NCBI RefSeq assembly: GCF_016741785.1
Contig: NZ_JAERRL010000002.1
Coordinates: 186,001-250,000 of the forward strand
DNA length: 64,000 bases
Direction: 5' to 3'
DNA from: Streptomyces sp. 7-21
Lineage (GTDB): Bacteria; Actinomycetota; Actinomycetes; Streptomycetales; Streptomycetaceae
Shown: positions 26,836 through 35,772 of the stretch, one piece after another
Layout of the letters: each line of letters starts with the position of its first letter
Position numbering within the stretch: position 1 is the first letter of the stretch
Program-made: the position numbers and the translations under genes
The notes under the pieces: generated by a model
The model's input: the letters and a program-made list of their open reading frames with translations, nothing else
Databases searched by the model: none
What the model was told of the DNA's origin: nothing

Positions 26836-28808
26836 TGAGTACGCCCGCAGACCCGCACTCCGGCTCCCCGGATCCGTCCGGCCCGTTCGACTACGACGTG
26901 ATCGTCGTCGGCTCGGGCTTCGGCGGCTCGGTCTCCGCGCTGCGCCTGACGGAGAAGGGCTACCGCGTCGCCGTGCTGGAGGCCGGGCGCCGCTTCTCCC
27001 GCTCCGAACTGCCGAAGAACTCCTGGGACCTGCGCAGGTACCTGTGGGCCCCGAGGCTGCGGCTGTACGGCATCCAGCGCATCCACCTGCTCCGGAATGT
27101 CATGATCCTGGCAGGTGCCGGGGTCGGCGGCGGCTCCCTCAACTACGCCAACACCCTCTACGTGCCGCCCGACGCCTTCTTCACCGACCGGCAGTGGGCC
27201 CACCTCACCGACTGGCGCGACGAACTCGCCCCCCACTACGACCAGGCGCGCCGCATGCTGGGCGCCCGCCTCAACCCCACGATGACCCCCGCCGACGTCC
27301 ACCTGCGCGCCGCCGCCGAGCGCATGGGCGCCGGCGACACCTTCCACCTCGCGCCGGTGGGCGTCTTCTTCGGCGACGCCGACGACGCAGACGGCAGGAG
27401 CACCGCCCGCCCCGGCGAGGAGGTCCCCGACCCGTACTTCGGCGGCGCCGGCCCCGCCCGCCGCGCCTGCCTCCAGTGCGGCGAGTGCATGACGGGCTGC
27501 CGCCACGGCGCCAAGAACACCCTCAACGAGAACTACCTCTACCTGGCCGAACGCGCCGGCGCCGAGGTGCACCCGCTCACCACCGTCACCGCCGTCACCG
27601 AACTCCCCGGCGGTGAGGGCTACGAGGTCGTCACCGTGCCCACCAACGCGTCACCGCGCCGCCGCCGGCGCCGCCAGCGCGTGCTGCGCGCCCGCCGCGT
27701 CGTCCTGGCCGCCGGCACCTACGGCACGCAGACGCTGCTCCACCGCATGCGCGCCACCGGGCAGCTGCCGCGGCTGTCCGACCGCCTCGGCACCCTGACC
27801 CGCACCAACTCCGAGGCCCTCGTGGGCGCCCGCACCAGCCCGCGCCGCTACCGCCGCCGCCACGGCCGCGACGCCACGCTGGACTTCACGCGCGGCGTCG
27901 CCATCACCTCGTCGATCCACCCCAACGAGCACACGCACATCGAGCCCGTCCGCTACGGAAAGGGCTCCAACGCCATGGGCTTTCTGTCCATCAAGCAGTT
28001 CCGGCAGGGCGGCCGGCTGCCGCGGCTGCTCGCCTACGCCCTCACCAGCCTGCGCCACCCGCTGGTCTTCCTGGTCTCCCTCTCCAACCGCCGGTGGTCG
28101 GAGCGCACCATCATCGGCCTGGTGATGCAGACCCACGACAACTCGCTGACCACGCACCTGCGGCGGCGCCGCCCCGGCCGGGGCCTGCTCACCGCCCGGC
28201 AGGGCCACGGCGCGCCCAACCCCGACTGGATCCCCGAGGGCGCCGAGGCCGCCCGCCACCTCGCCGATGACATCGGCGGCTTCGCGGGCACCAACGTCGG
28301 CGAGCTGGTCGGCATGCCGCTCACCGCCCACTTCCTCGGCGGCTGCCCCATCGGCGGCGACCCCTCGCAGGGCGTGATCGACCCCTACCACCGGCTGTAC
28401 GGGCACCCCGGCATCTCCGTCGTCGACGGCTCCGCGGTCTCGGCCAACCTCGGCGTCAACCCGGCCCTGACCATCACCGCCCAGGCGGAACGGGCCATGT
28501 CGCTGTGGCCCAACAAGGGCGACGCCGACCCCCGGCCGCCGCAGGGCGCCCCGTACCGGCGCCTGGCGCCCGTCCCGCCCCGCTCCCCGGCCGTTCCCGG
28601 CCACGCCTTCGCCGCGCTGCGGACGGCATGCGGCGGCGGTACGCGCCAGCCCGGCCCGGCGGACGGCCGGGCAGCCGCCACGGACGCCAGGGATACCAGG
28701 GCTGCCAGGGATGCCAGAGAAGACGCCGGGAACGCGGGAACGCCAGCAAAGAATGAAGAGGGGCTCGCTCCCCGGGGGAACAGGAACGAGCCCCGGTCTG
28801 ATGCGTGA
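26835..28808 (+). CDS. GMC-type FAD oxidoreductase (cholesterol oxidase-like)
   Basis: A 657-residue flavoprotein. The FAD loop V-V-G-S-G-F-G-G-S-V-S-A-L-R is at about 25-38, followed by G-A-G-V-G-G-G-S-L-N-Y-A-N-T, a cysteine-rich C-L-Q-C-G-E-C-M-T-G-C-R-H-G-A-K-N-T segment, and C-terminal V-D-G-S-A-V-S-A-N-L-G-V-N-P-A-L-T-I-T-A-Q, the GMC signature near the active site. Similarity is to the cholesterol-oxidase branch; the substrate is unknown. About 100 residues after the conserved end are low-complexity and overlap a hairpin, so the annotated stop may not reflect the functional end. Confidence 0.85.
   Translation: MSTPADPHSGSPDPSGPFDYDVIVVGSGFGGSVSALRLTEKGYRVAVLEAGRRFSRSELPKNSWDLRRYLWAPRLRLYGIQRIHLLRNVMILAGAGVGGGSLNYANTLYVPPDAFFTDRQWAHLTDWRDELAPHYDQARRMLGARLNPTMTPADVHLRAAAERMGAGDTFHLAPVGVFFGDADDADGRSTARPGEEVPDPYFGGAGPARRACLQCGECMTGCRHGAKNTLNENYLYLAERAGAEVHPLTTVTAVTELPGGEGYEVVTVPTNASPRRRRRRQRVLRARRVVLAAGTYGTQTLLHRMRATGQLPRLSDRLGTLTRTNSEALVGARTSPRRYRRRHGRDATLDFTRGVAITSSIHPNEHTHIEPVRYGKGSNAMGFLSIKQFRQGGRLPRLLAYALTSLRHPLVFLVSLSNRRWSERTIIGLVMQTHDNSLTTHLRRRRPGRGLLTARQGHGAPNPDWIPEGAEAARHLADDIGGFAGTNVGELVGMPLTAHFLGGCPIGGDPSQGVIDPYHRLYGHPGISVVDGSAVSANLGVNPALTITAQAERAMSLWPNKGDADPRPPQGAPYRRLAPVPPRSPAVPGHAFAALRTACGGGTRQPGPADGRAAATDARDTRAARDAREDAGNAGTPAKNEEGLAPRGNRNEPRSDA
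28760..28794 (-). terminator. Minus-strand terminator-like hairpin inside the GMC gene end
   Basis: GGGGCTCG / CGAGCCCC with a 19-base loop. Read on the minus strand the stem is followed by TCTTCATTCTTTG, a U-rich tail rare in this genome, so the element looks like a terminator for a minus-strand transcript (chorismate mutase read-through or a small RNA). Confidence 0.5.
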
Positions 28809-29262
28809 CCTGCCTGGTGTGACTCCCGCGCGGGCCGCGAGGTTGTAAGCACCACGGTCACGAAACGGACACACCGCCGGCACGTGCCGGGCCCCGGCCG
28901 CCGTCACGGAGGTAAGGCGGCGACCGGGGCCCGTCATCAGCACCGGTGACAGGGCGGCGCCGGTGCTGGGAAGCGGCGCCCGGGGGGAAAGCACCGCTGC
29001 CATGGCCTGCGCGCACACGCCGCGTGAAGACGGTGCGTGCGGCGGCCGGTTCCCGGCGTCCCGGGAACCGGCCGCCCAAGCGTGACCGGCCCGCTGTCCC
29101 CTGCTGCCCGGCCACCGCACCGGAGCGAGGTCCCACGACGCTGAAGCCCTCGCCACACCGGGAAGGTCCGCTACGTCTCTTCGCTCCGGAGACATCCCGT
29201 TCAACGAAGCCCCGCCCGGCCCGGTCACGCGCCGTACGGGTGACACGCGCGCGGCCGCGGGC
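28809..29262. other. 454-base gap between the GMC oxidoreductase and chorismate mutase genes
   Basis: No convincing gene. It holds a strong hairpin at 28888-28933. On the minus strand, 28795-28870 leads into the U-tailed hairpin at 28760-28794 and could be a short non-coding RNA. The remaining part (28940-29262) shows only GC-rich sequence with shadow frames. Confidence 0.5.
28888..28933. terminator. Hairpin between convergent transcription units
   Basis: Outer 10-bp arms CGGGCCCCGG / CCGGGGCCCG enclose a further 5-bp stem CCGCC / GGCGG with a 3-base bulge and a 13-base loop. It is placed to terminate both the GMC oxidoreductase (plus) and chorismate mutase (minus) transcripts. Confidence 0.6.
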
Positions 29263-29547
29263 TCACGCCGGGCCGCGGCACAGCTCCAGCAGCGTCATGG
29301 CCAGCTGCGTGCCGGCCTTGCCCAGTTCGCCGTGGTACCGGCGCAGGATCTCCATCTCGCGCGCCAGGTGCAAACGGCGCCCGCCCGAGGCGATCCGGAT
29401 CCGCTGCACCTCGTCCGAGACCGTCATCCGCTCCTTGATCAGGCCGATGATGCGGGCGTCGAGCTCGTCGATGCGCGCGCGGAGGTCGGCTATCGCGGCC
29501 TCGGCGGCCTTCGGATCGTCGATCGCGGCCGTGGCCTGTTCGCTCAT
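29263..29547 (-). CDS. Chorismate mutase (AroQ class)
   Basis: A 94-residue all-helical AroQ-type mutase that converts chorismate to prephenate for Phe and Tyr synthesis. The first helix L-R-A-R-I-D-E-L-D-A-R-I-I-G-L-I-K-E-R and the later V-S-D-E-V-Q-R-I-R and R-E-M-E-I-L-R-R-Y segments carry the expected arginine and lysine ligands; it ends L-E-L-C-R-G. ATG 29547 has GGGAG and GGAGAC upstream. Longer in-frame codons upstream run through a hairpin and are rejected. The 5' leader contains a strong hairpin and a short aromatic-rich reading frame, suggesting attenuation. Confidence 0.88.
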   Translation of the reverse strand: MSEQATAAIDDPKAAEAAIADLRARIDELDARIIGLIKERMTVSDEVQRIRIASGGRRLHLAREMEILRRYHGELGKAGTQLAMTLLELCRGPA

Positions 29548-29599
29548 GTCTCCAACTCCCGGTGGCATGAGGCCCGCCGGACGCCCACGGCCCGCAACA

Positions 29600-29641
29600 C
29601 CACCAGGCGCCCCGGACCGTGAGGCCCGGGGCGCCTGGTGG
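29600..29641 (-). terminator. Terminator/attenuator hairpin in the chorismate mutase leader
   Basis: Perfect 16-bp stem CCACCAGGCGCCCCGG / CCGGGGCGCCTGGTGG with a 10-base loop, 52 bases upstream of the chorismate mutase start. Being in the leader rather than at a gene end, it is best explained as an attenuator; it could also shield guaA from antisense reading. Confidence 0.65.
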
Positions 29642-29659
29642 GTTAAGTCGCCTCGCTCG

Positions 29660-29743
29660 TCAGCGCGCGCGGCATCGCCCATGGCAGCCGGCCGGGCCGG
29701 TGCCATAGGTAAAGAAGCGCGTGGCGCGCGGGGTGACGAGCAC
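29660..29743 (-). CDS. Possible 27-residue leader peptide with Phe-Phe-Thr-Tyr
   Basis: GTG at 29743 opens [14 protein letters not shown] and stops at 29660, 18 bases before the 16-bp hairpin of the chorismate mutase leader. The aromatic cluster is written TTC TTT ACC TAT, including two codons (TTT, TAT) that are rare in this genome. The arrangement resembles amino-acid attenuators. No strong ribosome-binding site is seen, so this remains a hypothesis. Confidence 0.3.
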   Translation of the reverse strand: MLVTPRATRFFTYGTGPAGCHGRCRAR

Positions 29744-29865
29744 GCCCCCGAGTATGCCAGACGGGTCAAGCCGGGCCGCACCGCGTCTTCAGTAGACTCG
29801 GGGGTGCGCGGACTCCTTGCCCGCTCTCCGAAGATCACCGCTCCACCACCGCAAAGGCATCCCCC

Positions 29866-31440
29866 GTGGCAGACGCCCGCTCCGGCCCGGACACCGTCCT
29901 TGTCGTCGACTTCGGCGCCCAGTACGCCCAGCTCATCGCCCGCCGGGTCCGCGAGGCCCGCGTCTACAGCGAGATCGTGCCGTCCACGATGCCGGTCGCC
30001 GAGATGCTCGCCCGCCGCCCCGCGGCGATCATCCTCTCCGGCGGGCCTGCCTCCGTGTACGCCGAGGGCGCACCCGGGATCGACCGCGAGCTGTTCGAGG
30101 CCGGGGTGCCGGTCTTCGGCATGTGCTACGGCTTCCAGCTGATGGCGCAGGCGCTCGGCGGCCGGGTCGACAACACCGGCGCCCGCGAGTACGGCCGCAC
30201 CTCGCTGCGGGTCTCCAAGCCGGGCTCGACCCTCTTCGAGGGCACCCCGGCCGAGCAGCAGGTGTGGATGTCCCACGGCGACGCCTGCTCCGCCGCGCCC
30301 GAGGGCTTCACGGTGACGGCGTCCACGGACACCGTGCCCGTCGCCGCGTTCGAGGACGACGCGCGCCGGCTGTACGGCGTCCAGCACCACCCCGAGGTGA
30401 TGCACTCCACCTACGGGCAGCAGGTGCTGGAGCACTTCCTGTACCGGGGCGCGGGCATCACCCCGTCGTGGACGGCGGGAAACATCGTCGAGGAGCAGGT
30501 CGCGGCCATCCGCGCCCAGATCGGCGACAAGCGGGCCATCTGCGCGCTGTCCGGCGGCGTGGACTCCGCCGTGGCCGCCGCCCTCGTCAACCGCGCCATC
30601 GGGGACCGCCTGACCTGCGTCTACGTGGACCACGGGCTGATGCGGCAGGGCGAGACCGAGCAGGTCGAGAAGGACCTGGTGGCCGCGACGGGCGTCTCGC
30701 TGCGGGTCGTCGACGCCTCGGAGCGGTTCCTGGCGGCGCTGTCCGGGGTGACCGACCCGGAGCAGAAGCGGAAGATCATCGGCCGCGAGTTCATCCGCGT
30801 CTTCGAGCAGGCCCAGGCCGAGCTGATCGCCGGCGAGGAGGGCGCCGACTACTCGTTCCTGGTGCAGGGCACGCTCTACCCCGACGTCGTCGAGTCCGGC
30901 GGCGGCACCGGCACCGCCAACATCAAGTCCCACCACAACGTCGGCGGCCTCCCCGAGGACCTGGAGTTCGAGCTGGTCGAGCCGCTGCGCAAGCTGTTCA
31001 AGGACGAGGTCCGCATGGTCGGCCAGGAGCTGGGCCTGCCGGACGAGATCGTCCACCGGCAGCCGTTCCCCGGGCCGGGGCTGGCCATCCGCATCGTCGG
31101 CGAGGTCACCCGCGAGCGCCTGGACACGCTGCGGCAGGCCGACGCCATCGTCCGCGAGGAGCTGACCGCCGCCGGGCTCGACCGGCAGATCTGGCAGTGC
31201 CCCGTGGTGCTGCTGGCCGACGTCCGCAGCGTCGGCGTGCAGGGCGACGGCCGCACCTACGGGCACCCGCTGGTGCTCCGCCCGGTCACCTCCGAGGACG
31301 CCATGACCGCCGACTGGTCGCGGCTGCCGTACGACCTGCTGGCGAAGATCTCCACGCGCCTGACCAACGAGGTGCCCGAGGTCAACCGCGTCACCCTCGA
31401 CATCACCAGCAAGCCGCCCGGCACCATCGAGTGGGAGTGA
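29866..31440 (+). CDS. guaA: GMP synthase (glutamine-hydrolysing)
   Basis: A 524-residue bifunctional enzyme making GMP from XMP, glutamine and ATP. The N-terminal class I glutamine amidotransferase has C87 in F-G-M-C-Y-G-F-Q and Q-H-H-P-E-V; the ATP-pyrophosphatase domain has the PP-loop S-G-G-V-D-S at about 228-233; the C-terminal dimerisation domain ends K-P-P-G-T-I-E-W-E, the family's invariant tail. GTG 29866 follows AAAGG at about 9 bases. It completes the guanylate branch begun by guaB at 12.3 kb. The methyltransferase gene starts 10 bases downstream. Confidence 0.98.
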   Translation: MADARSGPDTVLVVDFGAQYAQLIARRVREARVYSEIVPSTMPVAEMLARRPAAIILSGGPASVYAEGAPGIDRELFEAGVPVFGMCYGFQLMAQALGGRVDNTGAREYGRTSLRVSKPGSTLFEGTPAEQQVWMSHGDACSAAPEGFTVTASTDTVPVAAFEDDARRLYGVQHHPEVMHSTYGQQVLEHFLYRGAGITPSWTAGNIVEEQVAAIRAQIGDKRAICALSGGVDSAVAAALVNRAIGDRLTCVYVDHGLMRQGETEQVEKDLVAATGVSLRVVDASERFLAALSGVTDPEQKRKIIGREFIRVFEQAQAELIAGEEGADYSFLVQGTLYPDVVESGGGTGTANIKSHHNVGGLPEDLEFELVEPLRKLFKDEVRMVGQELGLPDEIVHRQPFPGPGLAIRIVGEVTRERLDTLRQADAIVREELTAAGLDRQIWQCPVVLLADVRSVGVQGDGRTYGHPLVLRPVTSEDAMTADWSRLPYDLLAKISTRLTNEVPEVNRVTLDITSKPPGTIEWE

Positions 31441-31450
31441 GCGTGAGCCC

Positions 31451-32299
31451 GTGCCTGGCCCGGAGGAGATCGACTGGGACGAGCTGGCTGACCAGCTTGA
31501 GGCGCGGGCCGAGCTGAGCGCGCGCTTCGTCGACGAGGCCGCCGCCTGGCTGGCCGGGCGGCGGCCGGAGCCGGTGACGCGCGTGCTCGACGCGGGCAGC
31601 GGCCCGGGCATCGCCGCCGCCCGCTTCGCCCGCTGCTTTCCGGCGGCCGAGATCATCGCGGCGGACGGCAACCCCCGCTTGCTGGAGCGCGCCCGGGCGC
31701 GCGGCGGCGGGCGCGTCACGACCCGTGTGGCCGAGCTGCCCGGTGACCTGCCCGCGCTGCCGGATGCCGACCTGGTGTGGGCCAGCAACGTCGTCCACCA
31801 CCTCGGCGACCAGCGGGCCGGGCTGCGGGCGCTGGCCGGCCGGGTGCGGCCCGGCGGGGTGCTGGCCGTGTGCGAGGGCGGGCTGCCGCTGCGCTGCCTG
31901 CCGCGCTCTCTCGGCGTCGGCCGTCCCGGGCTCCAGGCCCGGCTGGACGCGGCCAACGAAGACTGGTTCGCCGCCATGCGCGCCGCCCTGCCCGGAGCGC
32001 GCGAGGAGACCGACGACTGGCCCGCCCTGCTGGCCGCCACCGGCCTGGAGCCCGGGCCCAGCCGCAGCTTCCTCATCGAGCTGCGGCCGCCGCTGTCCGG
32101 CGCCGCCCGGGAGGCGGTGCGCGGCTACCTCGCCACGGCGCGCGAGAAGCTGGCGGACCGCCTCGACGCCGACGACGTGCGCACGCTCGACGCGCTGCTC
32201 GACCCGCAGTCGCCGCACGCCGTCGACCGCCGCCCCGGCGTCTTCTTTCTCACGGCGCACACGGTCCACACCGCCACGCGGCCCCGCGCGGCGGCCTGA
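31451..32299 (+). CDS. Class I SAM-dependent methyltransferase
   Basis: A 282-residue protein with motif I V-L-D-A-G-S-G-P-G at about 44-52, an acidic A-D-G-N-P-R-L-L after strand 2, and motif IV region D-L-V-W-A-S-N-V-V-H-H-L-G-D typical of UbiE/MenG-type small-molecule methyltransferases. The substrate is unknown. GTG 31451 starts 10 bases after guaA, so it is probably in the guaA transcript. It converges with the response regulator gene. Confidence 0.8.
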   Translation: MPGPEEIDWDELADQLEARAELSARFVDEAAAWLAGRRPEPVTRVLDAGSGPGIAAARFARCFPAAEIIAADGNPRLLERARARGGGRVTTRVAELPGDLPALPDADLVWASNVVHHLGDQRAGLRALAGRVRPGGVLAVCEGGLPLRCLPRSLGVGRPGLQARLDAANEDWFAAMRAALPGAREETDDWPALLAATGLEPGPSRSFLIELRPPLSGAAREAVRGYLATAREKLADRLDADDVRTLDALLDPQSPHAVDRRPGVFFLTAHTVHTATRPRAAA

Positions 32300-32330
32300 C
32301 GCGTCCGGCCGCGCGGGCGCTCCCGGCGGC

Positions 32331-33038
32331 TCACACCAGGCGGCGGGCGGTGGCCCAGCGGGTCAGCTCGTGGCGGTTGGACAGCTGGAGCTTGCGCAGC
32401 ACGGCCGAGACGTGGCTCTCGACGGTCTTGACCGAGATGAACAGCTCCTTGCCGACCTCCTTGTACGCGTAGCCGCGCGCGATCAGCCGCAGCACCTCGC
32501 GCTCGCGCTGCGTGAGCCGGTCCAGGTCCTCGTCCACGGGCGCGGTGTCGCTGGAGGCGAAGGCGTCGAGCACGAAACCCGCCAGCCGGGGGGAGAACAC
32601 CGCGTCCCCTTCGGCGACGCGGAAGATGGCGTCCACCAGGTCCGCGCCCGTGATCGTCTTCGTCACGTAGCCGCGCGCCCCGCCCCGGATGACGCCGATG
32701 ACGTCCTCGGCGGCGTCCGACACCGACAGCGCCAGGAACCGCACGGGGGACTGCGGCGGCGCCGCCGACATCAGCGACGCGCAGCGGCGCAGCACCTCCA
32801 CCCCGCCGCCGCCCGGCAGGTGCACATCCAGCAGCACGACGTCGGGCCGCACGTCCTTGATGACGGCCACCGCCTGGTCCACGTCGCCCGCCTCGCCGGC
32901 GACCTCCACGCCCGTGTCCTCGGTGCGGCCGATCTCCGCGCGGACGCCCGCCCGGAACATCCGGTGGTCGTCGACCAGCACGACGCGCGCCCGGCGCGGT
33001 TCTCCGCCCGGCCCGCGCTCACCCATCTGCTCAGCCAT
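32331..33038 (-). CDS. NarL/FixJ-family response regulator
   Basis: A 235-residue regulator: receiver domain with D23, D24 and phospho-acceptor D71 (L-L-D-V-H-L-P-G), T/S and K positions intact (L-A-L-S-V-S-D, Y-V-T-K), then a LuxR HTH (about 170-235) with L-T-Q-R-E-R-E-V-L-R-L-I and S-V-K-T-V-E-S-H-V. Its start overlaps the 3' end of the histidine kinase gene by 8 bases, so the pair is cognate and co-translated. The partner's PspC domain suggests an envelope-stress stimulus. Confidence 0.92.
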   Translation of the reverse strand: MAEQMGERGPGGEPRRARVVLVDDHRMFRAGVRAEIGRTEDTGVEVAGEAGDVDQAVAVIKDVRPDVVLLDVHLPGGGGVEVLRRCASLMSAAPPQSPVRFLALSVSDAAEDVIGVIRGGARGYVTKTITGADLVDAIFRVAEGDAVFSPRLAGFVLDAFASSDTAPVDEDLDRLTQREREVLRLIARGYAYKEVGKELFISVKTVESHVSAVLRKLQLSNRHELTRWATARRLV

Positions 33039-34293
33039 CCGTTCGCTCCATGGTCAGCTCGACCTCCGTGCCCTCGCCGGGCGCGGACTTCACCCGGGCC
33101 GTGCCGCCGTTGCGCCGCATGCGGCCGATGACGGACTCGCGCACGCCCATCCGGTCGGCGGGCACCGCGTCCAGGTCGAAGCCGGGCCCGCGGTCGCGCA
33201 CCGATATGAAGACCGTACGCCCCTCGACTTCGGCGAAGACCCGGACCGGTCCGCCCTCGCCACCGTACTTGGCGGCGTTGACCATGGCTTCGCGCGCCGC
33301 CTGGAGCTGCGCGCCAAGCGCCTCGTCCACGGGGCAGTCGCCCACGCAGACCACCTCGATCGGCACCCCGTGCAGGTCCTCGACCTCGGCGGCCGTGGCC
33401 CGCACCGACTCGGCGAGGGAGCGTTCCGACCGCTCCTCGTCCTCTGGGTCGGCCGCGGGCTCCGCCGACTTGTACAGCCAGGCCCGCAGATCCCGTTCCT
33501 GTGCCCGCGCCAGGCGGGCCACCTCGCGCGGCTTGTCGGCGTTGCGCTGGATGAGGGTGAGGGTGTGCAGCACCGAGTCGTGGATGTGGGCGGCGAGTTC
33601 GGCGCGCTCCTGGGCGCGGATGCGCATCGTCCGCTCCTCGGACAGATCCTGCATCATCCGCACCAGGTAGGGGCCCGCCAGCAGCGCGATTCCGACGACG
33701 ACCGCGAGGGCGGCCCGCGCGACGTGGCTGAGATTCTCCGTGGTCTCCGGGGTCCCCTGGACCACGACGAAGCCCGCGACGCCGCCGCACACCAGCACCG
33801 CGCCCGCCGCCGCCCGCAGCAGCGGCAGCCATCGGCTGCGGCGGGTGGCCTCCGCCCATTCGGCCCGGCGTGAGTTGTCCGCCTGCCGCCACACCACGGC
33901 CACCCCGACGCCGACGATCAGCATCGGCCACAGCGCGGCACCCGAGATCGGCACCCGGAGGTTCACGCCGAGCACGGCGACGGTCACCAGCAGCATCAGC
34001 AGCGCCGCGAGCTGCCGCTTGTCCGGCCGGTGCAGCAGCCGCCGCAGCCCCCGGTACCGGAACTCGGCGGCCGGCCCGGCCGCCGCCGTCGAGCCCAGCG
34101 GCACGATGAACCAGAACACGCCGTACAGCAGCACGCCGAGGCCGTTGACCATGCACAGCACGAAGAACACGGCCCGCACCCACGAGACCGGCAGCCCCAG
34201 GTGGCCGGCGAGGCCCACGGCGACCCCGCCCAGCCAGCGGCCCTCCGCGCTGCGGTACAGCTTGCGCGGCGCTGGCGGCGCTTCCGTCGTCAT
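33031..34293 (-). CDS. Membrane histidine kinase with N-terminal PspC domain
   Basis: A 420-residue kinase. The N-terminus (about 10-70) is a PspC domain (L-Y-R-S-A-E-G-R-W-L-G-G-V-A-V-G-L-A), followed by several more membrane helices to about residue 215. The HisKA_3-type dimerisation region has the phospho-acceptor in E-L-A-A-H-I-H-D-S-V-L-H-T-L, and the ATPase domain has E-A-M-V-N-A-A-K-Y (N box) and D-R-G-P-G-F-D (G1). It pairs with the overlapping response regulator and is divergent from a PspC/LiaF-like gene, 114 bases away. Confidence 0.9.
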   Translation of the reverse strand: MTTEAPPAPRKLYRSAEGRWLGGVAVGLAGHLGLPVSWVRAVFFVLCMVNGLGVLLYGVFWFIVPLGSTAAAGPAAEFRYRGLRRLLHRPDKRQLAALLMLLVTVAVLGVNLRVPISGAALWPMLIVGVGVAVVWRQADNSRRAEWAEATRRSRWLPLLRAAAGAVLVCGGVAGFVVVQGTPETTENLSHVARAALAVVVGIALLAGPYLVRMMQDLSEERTMRIRAQERAELAAHIHDSVLHTLTLIQRNADKPREVARLARAQERDLRAWLYKSAEPAADPEDEERSERSLAESVRATAAEVEDLHGVPIEVVCVGDCPVDEALGAQLQAAREAMVNAAKYGGEGGPVRVFAEVEGRTVFISVRDRGPGFDLDAVPADRMGVRESVIGRMRRNGGTARVKSAPGEGTEVELTMERTDG

Positions 34294-34407
34294 GTACTGA
34301 TCGTCACACGCGCCGGCCCTCGCGCACATCAGGGGTGTCCCCCCTAACCGGAGTGAGGGTCGTACCAGGGAGCCCCCGGATTCCGGCGCGTGCGCCCGGG
34401 CGTCACC

Positions 34408-35772
34408 ATGGAGTCCATGACCGAGGAGACGACCGGGAAGCGTCCGACGCGCAGCCGCCACCACAAGGTGGTCGGCGGCGTGTGCGGGGGCCTGGGCCGC
34501 CACTACGGCATCGATCCCGTCGTCTTCCGGGTGCCGCTGGCGGTGATCTCGGTCCTCGGCGGCATGGGGCTCATCGTCTACGGCGTCGCCTGGCTGCTCA
34601 TCCCGTTCGAGGACGAGGAGGAGAACGAGGGGCGGCGGCTGCTGTCCGGCCGGGTGGAGGGGCCGGGGCTGACCGCGCTGCTGCTGGTCCTCGTCGGCTG
34701 CGGGCTGATGCTCGCCTCGCTCGGTGACCAGGACGGCGAGGCCACCGGCTTCTCCCTCATGGTGCTGGCCGCGCTCGCGGGAGCCGCCTACTGGTCGCGC
34801 CACCGGGGCGAGGCCGCGCGGGCCGCCGAGAGCGGCACGGCCCGGGTGGACGCGGTGACGGCGCAGGCCGTGGCGGACGCGCCCCCCGAGGCACAGCCGC
34901 CGCCCGCGCCCGCCGGGCCGTCGTGGTGGCGGGGACCGGCCGCCGACGGCGCGGGCGCCTCGGCGGCGGAGCGCGCCAGCGGCTACCTGTGGGGTCCCGC
35001 GCACGCCCGGCCCGGGGACCAGACCGCCCCGGCCGGACCCGGCGGCCCGCAGGGCGGCCCGGCCTGGAGCGGCCCGGCCGGACCCGCAGCGGCGGCGGCC
35101 CGGCCCGTGCCCCGCGAACGGCGGCTCGGCGGCCTGCTGCTGCTCCTCGCGATGGCGGCCTGCGTCCTCGGCACGGGCGCGGCCTGGCGGAACGACTCGC
35201 TGGGCGACGCCGCCGTCACCGGCCTGGCCTGCGCGCTCGGTGTCTTCGGGGCGGGCCTGGTGGTCAGCGCGTTCTGGGGCCGGGTCGGCGCGGGCACCAT
35301 CGTCTCGGCCGTGCTGACCGCCGGCCTGCTGACCCTCGCCGCCGCGCTGCCGGAGGGCATCACCACCAGCTGGAGCGAGCCCGACTGGCGCCCGGCCAGC
35401 GCCGCTGCCGTGCGCGACCACTACGAGGTGGGCAGCGGGCTGGCCCACCTGGACCTGTCCGGCATCGACGTGCCGCAGGGCGAGACGGTCGCGACACACG
35501 TGGAGGCCGGCGCCGGGCAGATCGAGGTCGTCGTGCCGCCGGAGGTGGAACTGACGGTGACAACGGAGATCGCCCTCGGCGGCTTCTACTACGACGGGCG
35601 CCCCCCGGGGCAGGACACCGGCACGACCGAGGCGTGGGGCGGCCTGGCCCAGGAGCACACGGACACCTACCCGCCGCTCGACGGGGCCGGCGAGCCCGGC
35701 GGCACCATCGAACTGCGCCTGGAGATGGGGCTGGGACAGGTGACGGTCGAGCGCGCGGAGGTGCGGCCGTGA
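34408..35772 (+). CDS. PspC-domain membrane protein with LiaF-like C-terminus
   Basis: About 454 residues from ATG 34408 (ATG 34417 is also possible). An N-terminal PspC domain (K-V-V-G-G-V-C-G-G-L-G-R-H-Y-G-I-D) with its helix leads into further transmembrane helices around 90-130, a Pro/Gly-rich cytoplasmic-looking linker, more helices at about 235-320 and a C-terminal beta-rich domain (H-L-D-L-S-G-I-D-V, I-E-V-V-V-P-P-E-V-E-L-T) like the DUF2154/LiaF sensor family. It is divergent from the PspC kinase. The small gene at 35769 overlaps its stop. Confidence 0.85.
   Translation: MESMTEETTGKRPTRSRHHKVVGGVCGGLGRHYGIDPVVFRVPLAVISVLGGMGLIVYGVAWLLIPFEDEEENEGRRLLSGRVEGPGLTALLLVLVGCGLMLASLGDQDGEATGFSLMVLAALAGAAYWSRHRGEAARAAESGTARVDAVTAQAVADAPPEAQPPPAPAGPSWWRGPAADGAGASAAERASGYLWGPAHARPGDQTAPAGPGGPQGGPAWSGPAGPAAAAARPVPRERRLGGLLLLLAMAACVLGTGAAWRNDSLGDAAVTGLACALGVFGAGLVVSAFWGRVGAGTIVSAVLTAGLLTLAAALPEGITTSWSEPDWRPASAAAVRDHYEVGSGLAHLDLSGIDVPQGETVATHVEAGAGQIEVVVPPEVELTVTTEIALGGFYYDGRPPGQDTGTTEAWGGLAQEHTDTYPPLDGAGEPGGTIELRLEMGLGQVTVERAEVRP

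Larger units (their letters stand above)
29548..29865. other. 318-base divergent region between chorismate mutase and guaA
   Basis: On the minus strand it holds the chorismate mutase leader: a 27-codon reading frame (29660-29743) and a 16-bp hairpin (29600-29641). On the plus strand 29745-29865 must carry the guaA promoter and leader; no clear consensus boxes were found there. Confidence 0.55.

Noticed and set aside
28858..29136. Possible small minus-strand gene in the 454-base gap
   Set aside because: No ribosome-binding site, no recognisable domain, and several overlapping frames of equal quality.
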